From: Chlamydia avium 10DC88
Lineage (GTDB): Bacteria > Chlamydiota > Chlamydiia > Chlamydiales > Chlamydiaceae
NCBI RefSeq assembly: GCF_000583875.1
Contig: NZ_CP006571.1
Span: 351,416-415,415 of the forward strand
DNA: 64,000 bases
Direction: 5' to 3'
Numbering within the stretch: position 1 is the first letter of the stretch; each line of letters starts with the position of its first letter. The position numbers were made by a program, and so were the translations under genes. Under the pieces are notes generated by a model. The model worked only from the letters and a program-made list of their open reading frames with translations, made no database searches and had not been told where the DNA came from. Shown one piece after another: positions 1 to 8,093 of the stretch.

Positions 1-280
1 CCCGATAATTGCAACAAAGGTTTGCCTTTCATTCTTAATAAAGTTTAGATTCGCTACTAAATGATAGTGATCTGCAATTGAATGTTGATTTCCATTAGTC
101 AGCATGATTTAGCAAAACCTTCTAAGTAAGAATGTTAAAAATGTAGGAGAGTATGTTAGTGCATTATTTATAAATCATCAAATCCAATTTTTGAAAAAAA
201 TGATTATTGAGTTAAATAAAAAATTATAAACTTTATTTGAATTCAATAATTTTAATTAAAGGATAGAGAGAAAAGAATGG

Positions 281-934
281 CTATTCGTAATAGGAGGTAA
301 TGATTTGAACAGCCTCTTCAGATGAATCTACAAGAAACAAGTTTTTCAAGAATTTATAGTTATATAAATTTTGCAACCATTGGATTAATGGCTTCCAGAA
401 TTCTTCTCCGACCAGAATAATAGGGGGATGGTGTGGTATGTATTGGAATTGATCAACAGCAAAACATACTTCGTTTAATGTCCCTAATCCTCCTGGAAAG
501 GCTATGCAGCCTGAAGAACAAGCAATCATGATATGTAAACGATGGCAGATACTCGAAACTTCATAATAGTTGGTGAGTGGGATATACTCATTGAGTTTCT
601 CATTAGGCAATATAATGCCTAGAGAAATCCCTCCTGCAATGAGTGCTCCACGATTTGCTGCTTCCATGATTCCAGGTCCAGATCCTGTCATAATGGCATA
701 CCCATTTTTTGCTAATAAGTAACCGGCAATTTGTGCTTGAGAATAGTTTTCCTCCGATGGATAACATCCTCCAATAATAGCAATCCAGGGTGGTTTATTA
801 CTCAAGAACTGCTTAAAAGAAGTAATTTGATCGCATTCAAACGAGGGCGGGATTTCTTGAGATTGTGCAGATATTGAACAAAGTAATAGAAAGAGTAGAT
901 TTAAAACATGAATTCTGAAGTGGAGCAGCTTCAT
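281..934 (-). CDS. exported LOG-family (lysine decarboxylase-like) protein
   Basis: This 217-residue protein belongs to the LOG / TIGR00730 Rossmann-fold family, whose characterised members are cytokinin-activating nucleotide 5'-monophosphate phosphoribohydrolases. The family motif PGGLGTLNE is seen at residues 147-155, and GSGPGIMEAANRG at 84-96 supplies the other conserved nucleotide-binding patch. The fold only begins near residue 48. Before it lies an N-terminal extension with a hydrophobic core (about residues 10-20) ending in SISAQSQ, which looks like a cleavable signal peptide; there is no other Met before residue 82, so the extension belongs to the frame. LOG proteins are normally cytosolic, so export is unusual. 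The gene is divergent from ubiA. Family assignment is firm; location and substrate are inferred. Confidence 0.85.
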   Translation of the reverse strand: MKLLHFRIHVLNLLFLLLCSISAQSQEIPPSFECDQITSFKQFLSNKPPWIAIIGGCYPSEENYSQAQIAGYLLAKNGYAIMTGSGPGIMEAANRGALIAGGISLGIILPNEKLNEYIPLTNYYEVSSICHRLHIMIACSSGCIAFPGGLGTLNEVCFAVDQFQYIPHHPPIILVGEEFWKPLIQWLQNLYNYKFLKNLFLVDSSEEAVQIITSYYE

Positions 935-1069
935 ATCTTCAAGGGTATCTTAGCGATAGACTTTAGGAGAAAAAATATTAAAATTTTTATTTAAAGTAAA
1001 TGACTAAGCATTTTGAATAAATTGGATTTTATGGTTTTATTGGCGATCAAATAGAAATACAATTTCCTT

Positions 1070-1969
1070 ATGACAAAGAGCTATATAAGTAAGCTAGTGA
1101 ATATGAAGTATTCACTATTTTCCATTATTTTCCTTTCTGCGACTACGGTATTTTCTTTATCATTCTCAGAAATTCTATTATCCCTATCCTTTAAAAAAGC
1201 ATTTGTAATCATTTCTCTTGGATTTATTGCTTTTATTTTTGCCCGGACATTTGGGATAGTGATTAATCAAATCATCGACAGAGAAATAGATAAAAGAAAT
1301 CCACGTACATCATCACGAGTGCTTCCTATGCACCAACTTTCACTAAGATTTTGTATATCTTTGGTTCTTATTTCCAGTGTGGTTTTTTTAACACTGTCTT
1401 TTTTCTTTAATACCTTATGCGGTATATTCTCTATACTTGCTTGCTGTCTGATGGCATTGTACCCTAGAACAAAATGTTTTACTTTTCTTTGCCATGGAGT
1501 ACTCGGATTTATCTATTATTTAGCTATTCTTATTAATTTCTTAGCGTTATCCCCAGGATATTTTTCCTGGAACATTATTATCCCTGCTTCTCTGTGGGGA
1601 ATGAGTGTGGCTATGATTATTACTGGGAATGATATTATTTATGCTATTCAAGACATCAATTTTGATAAACAATTCGGATTATATAGTATACCTGCTTGCT
1701 TTGGGAAAAAATCGGCTATTTATATCGCATCAGCATGTCTAATTATTAGCTTATTTTCTTATTTATCCTTGGTATTTGTTTTATCATTTCAACCATGGGT
1801 AGGAATATCTGCTATTCTCCCTACTTTTGTAATCATGCGAACAATCAAACAATATCAAGTTCTCATGACATCTCATATAACTTCAGAAAGATGTTTTTTC
1901 AAAGGAAATATCTATATTGCTTTATCCTTTTTGTTTAGCATGATAACCTTGCTCATTTCAAAATTATAA
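1070..1969 (+). CDS. ubiA: UbiA-type aromatic prenyltransferase
   Basis: A polytopic membrane protein of 299 residues in the UbiA superfamily, which attaches a polyprenyl chain to an aromatic quinone precursor. Both Asp-rich Mg-diphosphate motifs are visible: NQIIDREID followed by KRNPRTSSR at about residues 66-83, and AIQDINFD at about 192-199. About eight or nine hydrophobic segments follow. It is immediately followed, nine bases on, by ubiX, so the two are probably one transcript. Chlamydiae make menaquinone by the futalosine route, so the likely job is the MqnP-type prenylation step rather than ubiquinone synthesis; that assignment is inference from family knowledge. A downstream Met at residue 12 is an alternative start. 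Confidence 0.9.
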   Translation: MTKSYISKLVNMKYSLFSIIFLSATTVFSLSFSEILLSLSFKKAFVIISLGFIAFIFARTFGIVINQIIDREIDKRNPRTSSRVLPMHQLSLRFCISLVLISSVVFLTLSFFFNTLCGIFSILACCLMALYPRTKCFTFLCHGVLGFIYYLAILINFLALSPGYFSWNIIIPASLWGMSVAMIITGNDIIYAIQDINFDKQFGLYSIPACFGKKSAIYIASACLIISLFSYLSLVFVLSFQPWVGISAILPTFVIMRTIKQYQVLMTSHITSERCFFKGNIYIALSFLFSMITLLISKL

Positions 1970-1978
1970 CTTATACAG

Positions 1979-2557
1979 ATGAAACGTTATATTGTAGGTG
2001 TTTCAGGAGCTTCTGGAATTATACTTGCTATTAAACTGATAGAACAGTTGTCTAGTATGCAACATCATGTTGAAGTTATTTTTTCTTCAGCAGCATATCA
2101 AACCTTATACTATGAGCTTGGAACTAAATCATTACTTTCTTTAATTCCTGAAGAAAATCATATCTATATTCATCAACACAGGATTAAATCTATAGATAGT
2201 AAGTTAGCTTCGGGATCTTATCATGTAGATGGTACGATTATCATTCCTTGTAGCATGGCGACAATAGCTGCACTATCTATAGGTCTTGGAGACAATCTTT
2301 TACGAAGAGTAGCAGATGTTGCTTTGAAGGAAGGTAGAAAACTCATCTTAGTTCCAAGAGAAACTCCCTTACACACTATCCATCTAGAAAATTTATTAAA
2401 GTTGAGTCAAACAGGAGCTATTATTTTCCCTCCCATGCCTATGTGGTATTTTAAACCACAAACGGTAGAAGACATTACTAATGCTATTGTAGGGAAGATT
2501 CTTGCTCTATTAGGTATAGAAAATAACTTAGAACAAGTATGGACAAACCCTACTTAA
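1979..2557 (+). CDS. ubiX: UbiX-type flavin prenyltransferase
   Basis: This 192-residue protein is a flavin prenyltransferase. Such enzymes prenylate FMN to make the cofactor of UbiD-type decarboxylases in quinone synthesis. The N-terminal flavoprotein signature GVSGASGIILAIKL (about residues 7-20), the IIIPCSMATIAALSIGLGDNLL stretch near residue 90 (given here in part of its length) and the KLILVPRETPL motif near residue 120 are typical. Length matches the family. It follows ubiA closely, which supports a shared role in the menaquinone branch. Its 3' end overlaps the stop of the convergent YitT-like gene by four bases, leaving no room for a separate terminator. Confidence 0.92.
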   Translation: MKRYIVGVSGASGIILAIKLIEQLSSMQHHVEVIFSSAAYQTLYYELGTKSLLSLIPEENHIYIHQHRIKSIDSKLASGSYHVDGTIIIPCSMATIAALSIGLGDNLLRRVADVALKEGRKLILVPRETPLHTIHLENLLKLSQTGAIIFPPMPMWYFKPQTVEDITNAIVGKILALLGIENNLEQVWTNPT

Positions 2558-3447
2558 TTAGTACGTCTTCCATTAATAACTTCGTGGAGGTTTTCAATAG
2601 CAATAAATGCATTGGGATCTTCTCTATGAACAATTTCTTTTAATTGTGAAAGCTGTAAACGCTCTACAACAATATAAAGAAGATGACGAGGCTCGCCAGA
2701 GAAACCGCCTTCAGCATGAATATACGTTAAGCCTATGCCTAGACTTTCCATAAGAATATGGCCTAGTTTCCTGGGGGATGAGGTAATTATAGTTACAGAT
2801 TTAGTATCTTCAAAACCTAGGATCACCATATCCATAACTTTTGTAGCAATGCCATAGGTTAGTAAAGATACAAATGCTGTATGCCAGTTCTGATAAACAA
2901 GTCCTGCTAAAGCAAAAATAAAGAAGTTAACAAAGAGAATAATCTGACCAACAGTATATCCTCTTTTTTTATTGATAATGATCCCTAAAATCTCAGTACC
3001 ATCTGTAGAACCTCCGTGACGAATAATCAGTCCACAGCCTGCACCAATAATAGCCCCACCTAGGACTACTGTTTCCATTTCAGAACCCTTAAATACTATA
3101 GGGCTAAATCCAAGCCACAAAGGTAAAGCATCAATAAGCCAGAGAGCACATGAAAAAATGATAACCGCAGTCATCATTTGAATAACGAAGTACTTACCAA
3201 TTTGTTTGAATGCCAGAATTACAAAAGGAAGGTTGAATAAAATCAGACAAAAAGGAAGGTATTTATGACCTAGGAAATGAGATGCTATAAGAGATAGACC
3301 TACTATGCCACCGTCTATTAATTCATTAGGCACTAACACCATCTGAACACCACAGGCGGCAAGAAATCCTCCAAGAATAAACCAACTCAATGTCTTGGAA
3401 AAATATAAAGGAAAACTAAACTTTGTTAAACTAGCCCCACGGGACAT
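2554..3447 (-). CDS. YitT/DUF161-DUF2179 family membrane protein
   Basis: A membrane protein of about 297 residues in the YitT family: five or so hydrophobic segments (DUF161-type) in the first 200 residues, including the conserved GGSTDGTEILG patch, then a soluble C-terminal DUF2179 domain containing TYIHAEGGFSGEPRHLLYIVV-type sequence. Function is not established for the family. The reading frame stays open upstream into the tRNA-Asp gene, so I start at the ATG at 3447 (MSRGASLTK), which has GGTTAGAG just upstream. An earlier start would lie inside the tRNA and is rejected. Confidence 0.85.
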   Translation of the reverse strand: MSRGASLTKFSFPLYFSKTLSWFILGGFLAACGVQMVLVPNELIDGGIVGLSLIASHFLGHKYLPFCLILFNLPFVILAFKQIGKYFVIQMMTAVIIFSCALWLIDALPLWLGFSPIVFKGSEMETVVLGGAIIGAGCGLIIRHGGSTDGTEILGIIINKKRGYTVGQIILFVNFFIFALAGLVYQNWHTAFVSLLTYGIATKVMDMVILGFEDTKSVTIITSSPRKLGHILMESLGIGLTYIHAEGGFSGEPRHLLYIVVERLQLSQLKEIVHREDPNAFIAIENLHEVINGRRTN

Positions 3448-3469
3448 CTCTAACCCCTGATTGAGTATT

Positions 3470-3543
3470 CGCGAGAGACGGGGCTTGAACCCGCAACTTC
3501 CGCCTTGACAGGGCGGTGCTCTAACCAATTGAACTACTCCCGC
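3470..3543 (-). tRNA. tRNA-Asp (GTC)
   Basis: On the minus strand a 74-base cloverleaf can be drawn: acceptor GCGGGAG paired with CTCTCGC, anticodon stem CCGCC/GGCGG around loop CTGTCAA with anticodon GTC, T arm GCGGG-TTCAAGC-CCCGT, and discriminator G as usual for tRNA-Asp. No CCA is encoded. It lies three bases from tRNA-Val on the same strand, so both are probably processed from one transcript. Confidence 0.96.
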
Positions 3544-3546
3544 AAA

Positions 3547-3619
3547 TGGACGCGACAGGATTTGAACCTATGACCCCCTGTGTGTAAGACAGGTGCTCTA
3601 ACCGCTGAGCTACGCATCC
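3547..3619 (-). tRNA. tRNA-Val (TAC)
   Basis: A 73-base minus-strand cloverleaf: acceptor GGATGCG with CGCGTCC, D arm GCTC...GAGC, anticodon stem CCTGT/ACAGG with loop CTTACAC (anticodon TAC), T arm ATAGG-TTCAAAT-CCTGT, discriminator A. CCA is not encoded. It is the upstream partner of tRNA-Asp. Confidence 0.96.
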
Positions 3620-3774
3620 AAATACCAGGGGCGTAGGTTAACAGAATAAATAGTTTAATCACAATCATTTTCATTCGATAAGAAAAGAAAACTCGTTGAT
3701 GACAAATTATAGGGAGAGGCTGGATGATATTGAGCGTATATTCCCTAGAAACTTATTAGACTTACGTCATAACT

Positions 3775-4626
3775 CTAAAAGTTTCTTATATTTGCGCCGA
3801 ATTTCTCCATATTTGCATTAATGAAAGTAGCAAAATGTTCCTGTAATTGCTGGAACTCTATTGGGTTCATTAAAGCTAGGGGAGTGTTCCTAACTAGTAG
3901 TGGGGTGACAGCAATGTAATTATTCATCAAAGTACGGTATTCTTCCGATAGATTCTCTTCGTCGACTATCGTCTGACAATCATGGAGGGAAAAATAACGA
4001 CGCTTTCCGGTATCACTAAGTAACCTAGGCTTGCCACTAGCAAATTCTTGACCTGTAATCACAAGGCGAAGTCCTTTCCAAGATTCGTTATGCTTGCTCA
4101 CAGGGAAATTCACATTAAATCCAATAACATGAGAAAAAGGTAAAGAAAGAGCGTAAAGAGCAAGAGCCTTGAATATCTCTTGTGCGTTCTCTTCTTGGAA
4201 AAAAGAAATATGTTGATCTTGAGAGAAAGCTATAGCAGGAATTCCTGAAAGTATAGCTTCCATAGCAGCTCCGGTAGTCCCTGAATAAAAAATATTCCTT
4301 CCTGAATTCGATCCATGATTGATTCCTGACAATACAAGGTCTGGTAAAGAGTCTCGAAATAGGTCACCCAAAGCTAGCTTCACACAATCTACAGGACTCC
4401 CAGAAACGCTCCATGCTCCTTGTACAGGTTGAGGGTAGTCGTACTGCTCTATACATACGGGGTAGGTGTAAGAGAAAGACATGCTTTTACCTGATTGTTC
4501 CTCCTTAGGAGAGACAATGTAAAGATCAGCAAAATCTAATTTAATTAAACTTGAGACCAAAAGGCTCATTCCTTTTGAAAAAATACCATCATCATTAGTT
4601 AATAGAATTTTCAATCGTTTGCTCAT
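3775..4626 (-). CDS. surE: 5'/3'-nucleotidase SurE
   Basis: SurE is a metal-dependent survival-protein phosphatase that dephosphorylates nucleoside monophosphates. The start [15 protein letters not shown] carries the two metal-binding Asp residues; SGSPVDCVK and [18 protein letters not shown] are the other conserved active-site loops. Length (about 283 residues) fits the family. I use the ATG at 4626 rather than one four codons earlier because it puts the family start [12 protein letters not shown] in the normal place. The gene overlaps the 3' end of the PP-loop gene by 32 bases, so the two are translationally coupled or at least co-transcribed. Confidence 0.93.
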   Translation of the reverse strand: MSKRLKILLTNDDGIFSKGMSLLVSSLIKLDFADLYIVSPKEEQSGKSMSFSYTYPVCIEQYDYPQPVQGAWSVSGSPVDCVKLALGDLFRDSLPDLVLSGINHGSNSGRNIFYSGTTGAAMEAILSGIPAIAFSQDQHISFFQEENAQEIFKALALYALSLPFSHVIGFNVNFPVSKHNESWKGLRLVITGQEFASGKPRLLSDTGKRRYFSLHDCQTIVDEENLSEEYRTLMNNYIAVTPLLVRNTPLALMNPIEFQQLQEHFATFINANMEKFGANIRNF

Positions 4627-5440
4627 AAAAACAGCCAAGAAATAAATTGATTGCTAATAACAGAAATACAATTAATTTATAATAATATTTAATCGTTTTT
4701 TTCTTTTGAGAATTGGATAATCCAAAGCGTTCTACTGCTAGGGCAATATTATGTCTTGCCTGTGGAAATGTATGTTCCAATTCCTTTAAAATAGCCTCCG
4801 TTTTTGTCCTTAAGGAAACTACTGGACATCGGCATGTAACTCGAGCAAAACCACTTTCTTTTGCAAACTTACGTATCCAAAACTCTGGGATAAAAATTAA
4901 AGGACGTAAAATAGTAACATTGAAATGTACCATGTCGAGAACAGGAAGCATCCCTGAAAATTCTGCTTTATGCAGAATATTCATAAGAGTGGTTTGAACT
5001 AAATCATCTCGATGATGACCAAAAGCAACAGCCGAAGCTCCTATTTCCGCTGCAGCTTGAAAAAGAAGGCGTCTTCTAACTTGGGAACAAGTATAACATT
5101 CTAGAACTTCAGGTTCATAAGAAGATGCAATAGAGGTGAAGGAGACCTGAATTCTATTACAAATATTGATCAAGTATTGCTGACTTATTTCAGCACCACA
5201 AGAATATTTTCCTTTAATGTTAACAGCGTGAAGATCGAGTTTCGGGAAGCCTCTTCCTGAAATAGCTTTCAGCATTAAAAGTAGAGTAAGACTATCTTTC
5301 CCTCCACTAAGAGCAACAACAATTTTCCTATGTTTCTCTAACATTGAGTAGGTGTATAGTGCTTTCCGGACTAAACTTTCGATACGTTTGCCAACTTTAA
5401 TCCAGGGAGGACTTAGATGAAGAGTAGACATGGGAAACAT
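4595..5440 (-). CDS. PP-loop ATPase, TtcA-like tRNA thiolation protein with a membrane tail
   Basis: An adenylating PP-loop protein: the ATP-pyrophosphatase signature [15 protein letters not shown] lies near residue 45. Downstream it has [10 protein letters not shown] (CxxC) and [18 protein letters not shown], the pattern of TtcA, which makes 2-thiocytidine at tRNA position 32, and a further Cys pair CRC near residue 210. Assignment to TtcA rather than TilS rests on the CxxC and the RDD motif. The last 35 residues are unusual: after the lysine run [10 protein letters not shown] comes a strongly hydrophobic segment ([16 protein letters not shown]), predicted to be membrane-spanning and not typical of TtcA. 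Start is uncertain: GTG 5449, ATG 5440 or ATG 5431 are all possible. It overlaps surE. Confidence 0.82.
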   Translation of the reverse strand: MFPMSTLHLSPPWIKVGKRIESLVRKALYTYSMLEKHRKIVVALSGGKDSLTLLLMLKAISGRGFPKLDLHAVNIKGKYSCGAEISQQYLINICNRIQVSFTSIASSYEPEVLECYTCSQVRRRLLFQAAAEIGASAVAFGHHRDDLVQTTLMNILHKAEFSGMLPVLDMVHFNVTILRPLIFIPEFWIRKFAKESGFARVTCRCPVVSLRTKTEAILKELEHTFPQARHNIALAVERFGLSNSQKKKTIKYYYKLIVFLLLAINLFLGCFYEQTIENSIN

Positions 5441-5555
5441 AGTAGACACTTAGGACAAAGCTTGCAATAAAATTTAGCTTATATGAAACTAATAGTTAGT
5501 TTTTATTTCTGGACTATTTTAACCTCTTTCCAAATCAACTTTGACTCAGGATTGC

Positions 5556-6053
5556 ATGTCAAAAAAAATTAATAGAAACTCTCCCTGTCCTTGTGGTTCA
5601 AATAAAAAGTACAAGCAATGTTGTCTTCAAAAAAACAGCCAGCCAGCTCGTTATACCTCTGAGGGAAAATTTAAATTTTCTGCTGAAGTTCTCTCCTCAA
5701 ATCAGAGCACTCATGAAAGTACTTGCTCTAAGCTATTCCAACGTCTTTCAGAGAATTTACTGATAAGCAATAATCAAACCCAAAGCAAATATCACCAAGC
5801 GACTAAAAACAAAAGCACTATTGGGAAGAGGACGATAAAAAAAGCTAAAGCTGAAGAAGAGCAATTAATTTCAGAAAAATTGAATCAATACCATTTCGAA
5901 GTTATGAACACTAGTCTTCCTGAAGAAGACAATCTTAAAAATGCTTCACAGCAAACTCAAGACCATAATGTTTCTTCAGAAGAATTTATCCCTACACAAA
6001 AAGATTACCGTGTTCAAGAAAATATAGATTCAGACTTGGAAGAAAATAACTAA
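5556..6053 (+). CDS. SEC-C zinc-motif protein
   Basis: A small soluble protein (about 165 residues) whose N-terminus, NSPCPCGSNKKYKQCC, is a textbook SEC-C motif (CxCx8CC), the zinc-binding module found at the end of SecA and in many small proteins. The remaining 140 residues are polar, rich in Lys, Glu, Gln and Ser, and show no domain I can name; they look disordered or helical. The ATG at 5556 is preferred over the TTG at 5541 because it places the SEC-C motif at the usual position. It stands alone, between the divergent TtcA-like gene and tRNA-Thr. A role in SecB/SecA or ribosome contact is only a family-based guess. Confidence 0.75.
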   Translation: MSKKINRNSPCPCGSNKKYKQCCLQKNSQPARYTSEGKFKFSAEVLSSNQSTHESTCSKLFQRLSENLLISNNQTQSKYHQATKNKSTIGKRTIKKAKAEEEQLISEKLNQYHFEVMNTSLPEEDNLKNASQQTQDHNVSSEEFIPTQKDYRVQENIDSDLEENN

Positions 6054-6114
6054 TCGCGTATAAACTATTTTCCTATTGGTTTTTTTATTATTGCAACAAT
6101 AGGTTCCTTATTTC

Positions 6115-6187
6115 GCTGGAGTAGCTCAATTGGCAGAGCATTCGATTTGTAATCGAACGGTTGAGGGTTCAAGTCCTTTCTCCAGCA
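6115..6187 (+). tRNA. tRNA-Thr (TGT)
   Basis: A 73-base cloverleaf: acceptor GCTGGAG with CTCCAGC, D arm GCTC...GAGC, anticodon stem TTCGA/TCGAA around TTTGTAA (anticodon TGT), T arm GAGGG-TTCAAGT-CCTTT, discriminator A. Six bases separate it from tRNA-Tyr. Confidence 0.96.
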
Positions 6188-6193
6188 TTCTTC

Positions 6194-6276
6194 GGGGGTG
6201 TCGCATAGCGGTCAATTGCATCGGACTGTAAATCCGACTCCTTACGGATACGTTGGTTCAAATCCAGCCACCCCCA
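6194..6276 (+). tRNA. tRNA-Tyr (GTA)
   Basis: An 83-base class II tRNA with a long variable arm: acceptor GGGGGTG with CACCCCC, anticodon loop ACTGTAAA (GTA), variable arm around CTCCTTACGGATAC, T arm TTGGTTCAAATCCAG, discriminator A. It ends 146 bases before the fibre-like gene trio. Confidence 0.96.
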
Positions 6277-6422
6277 CTCATTCTCCACTATTATTCTTAT
6301 ATTTTTTATTAACAAGTTTTAATAATTTTAATTATACCTGTAATTACAAAAAATAATTAATTATTGACCATTTATTTATTTTTTGATTTTTCTTAAAAAA
6401 AATTAAAAAACAATAAATAGTT

Positions 6423-7235
6423 ATGATTAATAATGATGATTGTTATTTTCATATAGATTCAATATTTGAAGGCGATGTTTCAACTAGTAATGTTAATACA
6501 TTTGATACCCAAACTAAATCTATAGAATCTACAAAAAGTTTTTCTGTTACAAATGATGCTTCTTTTTCATCTTCAATTAATGTTGAAGGGACAACATCTG
6601 CTTCGGGACTAAACATCACTTCTACAGCAACTCAGGCTAAACTGGGATCTATAAATTTAAACGGGAATAGGTTAAGCAATGTTGCTCCTCCTCAGCATGA
6701 TAGCTCTCCAGTCCCTGCAAATTATATTCGTACTCCAGAATACTTCTTCTGTTCTCTATCTGCGGGAGCTAGGCTGACTACTACCAAAAATGGAACAGTG
6801 GGAATTCTAGGAGAAGATCGGCTTATTTATCAGTCTCAAGATATCCTTTCTCACATACAAATCGTAGATTATTCCTCTACAGATAATACAGTCAAAAAAG
6901 GTCTAAGCGCTCTACAGCTATTAACCAAAGGAACTTATATCATTGATTGTGGAATCACTAAACGTTGGGGATGGAACAATGGTTGGGGAGGAACAATATT
7001 CTTAGAAGATCTTGAAGAAACTATATACAGTGCATCCAGTGTTTATAGCGGTGGAGGATATGCAGAGAGATGCGGATTGGCCACTGTAATTCAACTTACA
7101 AAAAATAATGAAAATACCTCAGGAACCCTAAATGAGGAAGGTAAAAAAAACATTATCAGACTAAGGCTAAAAGGAGGTCTTTTCATAAGTACTTCTTTTT
7201 ACTTCAATGTTATCTTTTATCCGGATAGGAATTAA
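6423..7235 (+). CDS. fibre-like protein 1 of tandem trio, unknown function
   Basis: I do not recognise this 270-residue protein by name. Its first ~75 residues are Ser/Thr/Asn-rich and repetitive (SNVNTFDTQTKSIES, SFSVTNDASFSSS), as in elongated beta shafts. Residues ~76-102 contain NLNGNRLSNVAPPQHDSSPV and then PANYI, close to the NxITNVADPxxxxDAxxxxYV linker of phage tail fibres. The C-terminal ~100 residues alternate hydrophobic strands (GTYIIDCGITKRW, GGTIFLED, SFYFNVIFYP), suggesting a beta-sandwich head. No signal peptide or membrane segment is visible. There is no strong Shine-Dalgarno sequence; upstream DNA is very AT-rich. It is followed after two bases by the next gene. The structural reading is inference. 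Confidence 0.75.
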   Translation: MINNDDCYFHIDSIFEGDVSTSNVNTFDTQTKSIESTKSFSVTNDASFSSSINVEGTTSASGLNITSTATQAKLGSINLNGNRLSNVAPPQHDSSPVPANYIRTPEYFFCSLSAGARLTTTKNGTVGILGEDRLIYQSQDILSHIQIVDYSSTDNTVKKGLSALQLLTKGTYIIDCGITKRWGWNNGWGGTIFLEDLEETIYSASSVYSGGGYAERCGLATVIQLTKNNENTSGTLNEEGKKNIIRLRLKGGLFISTSFYFNVIFYPDRN

Positions 7236-7237
7236 TT

Positions 7238-8091
7238 ATGAAAAAAAACAATTTATTAAAAGTTCCTCTCCTGTTTCTTTAACTAATAATATTGATGACG
7301 CAGGCACAGGAATTAAAGATCAAAATCTTTATTTTGAAGATGCTACGATAGATATCTCAGGAAATTTAGCTATAGATGATCAATTCCAAGCTAGATCACT
7401 TAGTGTAACAGATCAAGTGACAACAAACTGTGACCTATTTGTTGGAGGTAATGTATCAGGAAACAATGGAATGAACTTAAACGAAACAACATTATCAGGG
7501 GATATGCTGATCACTGCAAATTCTCAAGAAAGTGCTCCATTGTTTAATAATATAGCGGATCCTGTTTCTCAAAGAGATGCTATAACATACAATTATTATC
7601 AAAATAAAACACTCCAAACCTACACTTGTTGTTCTAAATATTATTCTTCTAAATCTTTCATATCATCTGACACAAATATTAGATTTAGGACTGAAGAAGC
7701 TTACAATTCTGAAAGTTATACGCTACTATACCGAAATTATTTCGATATTCCTTCTAATGGAGAGTATATCAAATTAAAAGCCCTAGGTAATTATCAAGTC
7801 TCTTATCAAATTGTGAGAAATAAGGGGGCGCATAATGGGAATGACGAGTCTACAATCTTTTTAAAATTGAATAGAGATAATCAAGAAAGCGAAATTCTAT
7901 GCTCAGGAGATACTCGTGGAAACAACCGATGGGAACAAACAGGAACACCTCTATTCGCCATGTTCTCTATTACAGATCTGACAGGGAATCCTAATATCTG
8001 CGTTTTTACCAATAAGTTTATTTATCCTTATACTTCTACCATTAGCATTATCTGGTTCCCATTCCCAATAACATTTTTCGAGGAGGATTAA
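7238..8091 (+). CDS. fibre-like protein 2 of tandem trio; frame shifted at a poly-A run
   Basis: The second trio member, about 284 residues if one A is restored. The ATG at 7238 sits two bases after the preceding TAA, exactly as the third gene does, but its frame enters an eight-A run (7241-7248) and stops at 7280. With nine As it reads MKKKQFIKSSSPVSLTNNID and joins the long open frame. As sequenced, that frame could only start at the ATG at 7207, inside gene 1. The body has a repetitive beta-type N-terminal half (SGNLAIDDQFQARSLSV, VGGNVSGNNGMNLNE), a linker FNNIADPVSQRDAITYNYYQ resembling tail-fibre linkers, and a C-terminal head with GNYQVSYQIVRNKG, STIFLKLNRDN and ISIIWFPFP. Confidence 0.7.
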
Positions 8092-8093
8092 TT

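Noticed and set aside
3448..3528. Upstream extension of the YitT-like gene
   Set aside because: It would start inside tRNA-Asp and encode tRNA-derived residues; the ATG at 3447 fits the family.
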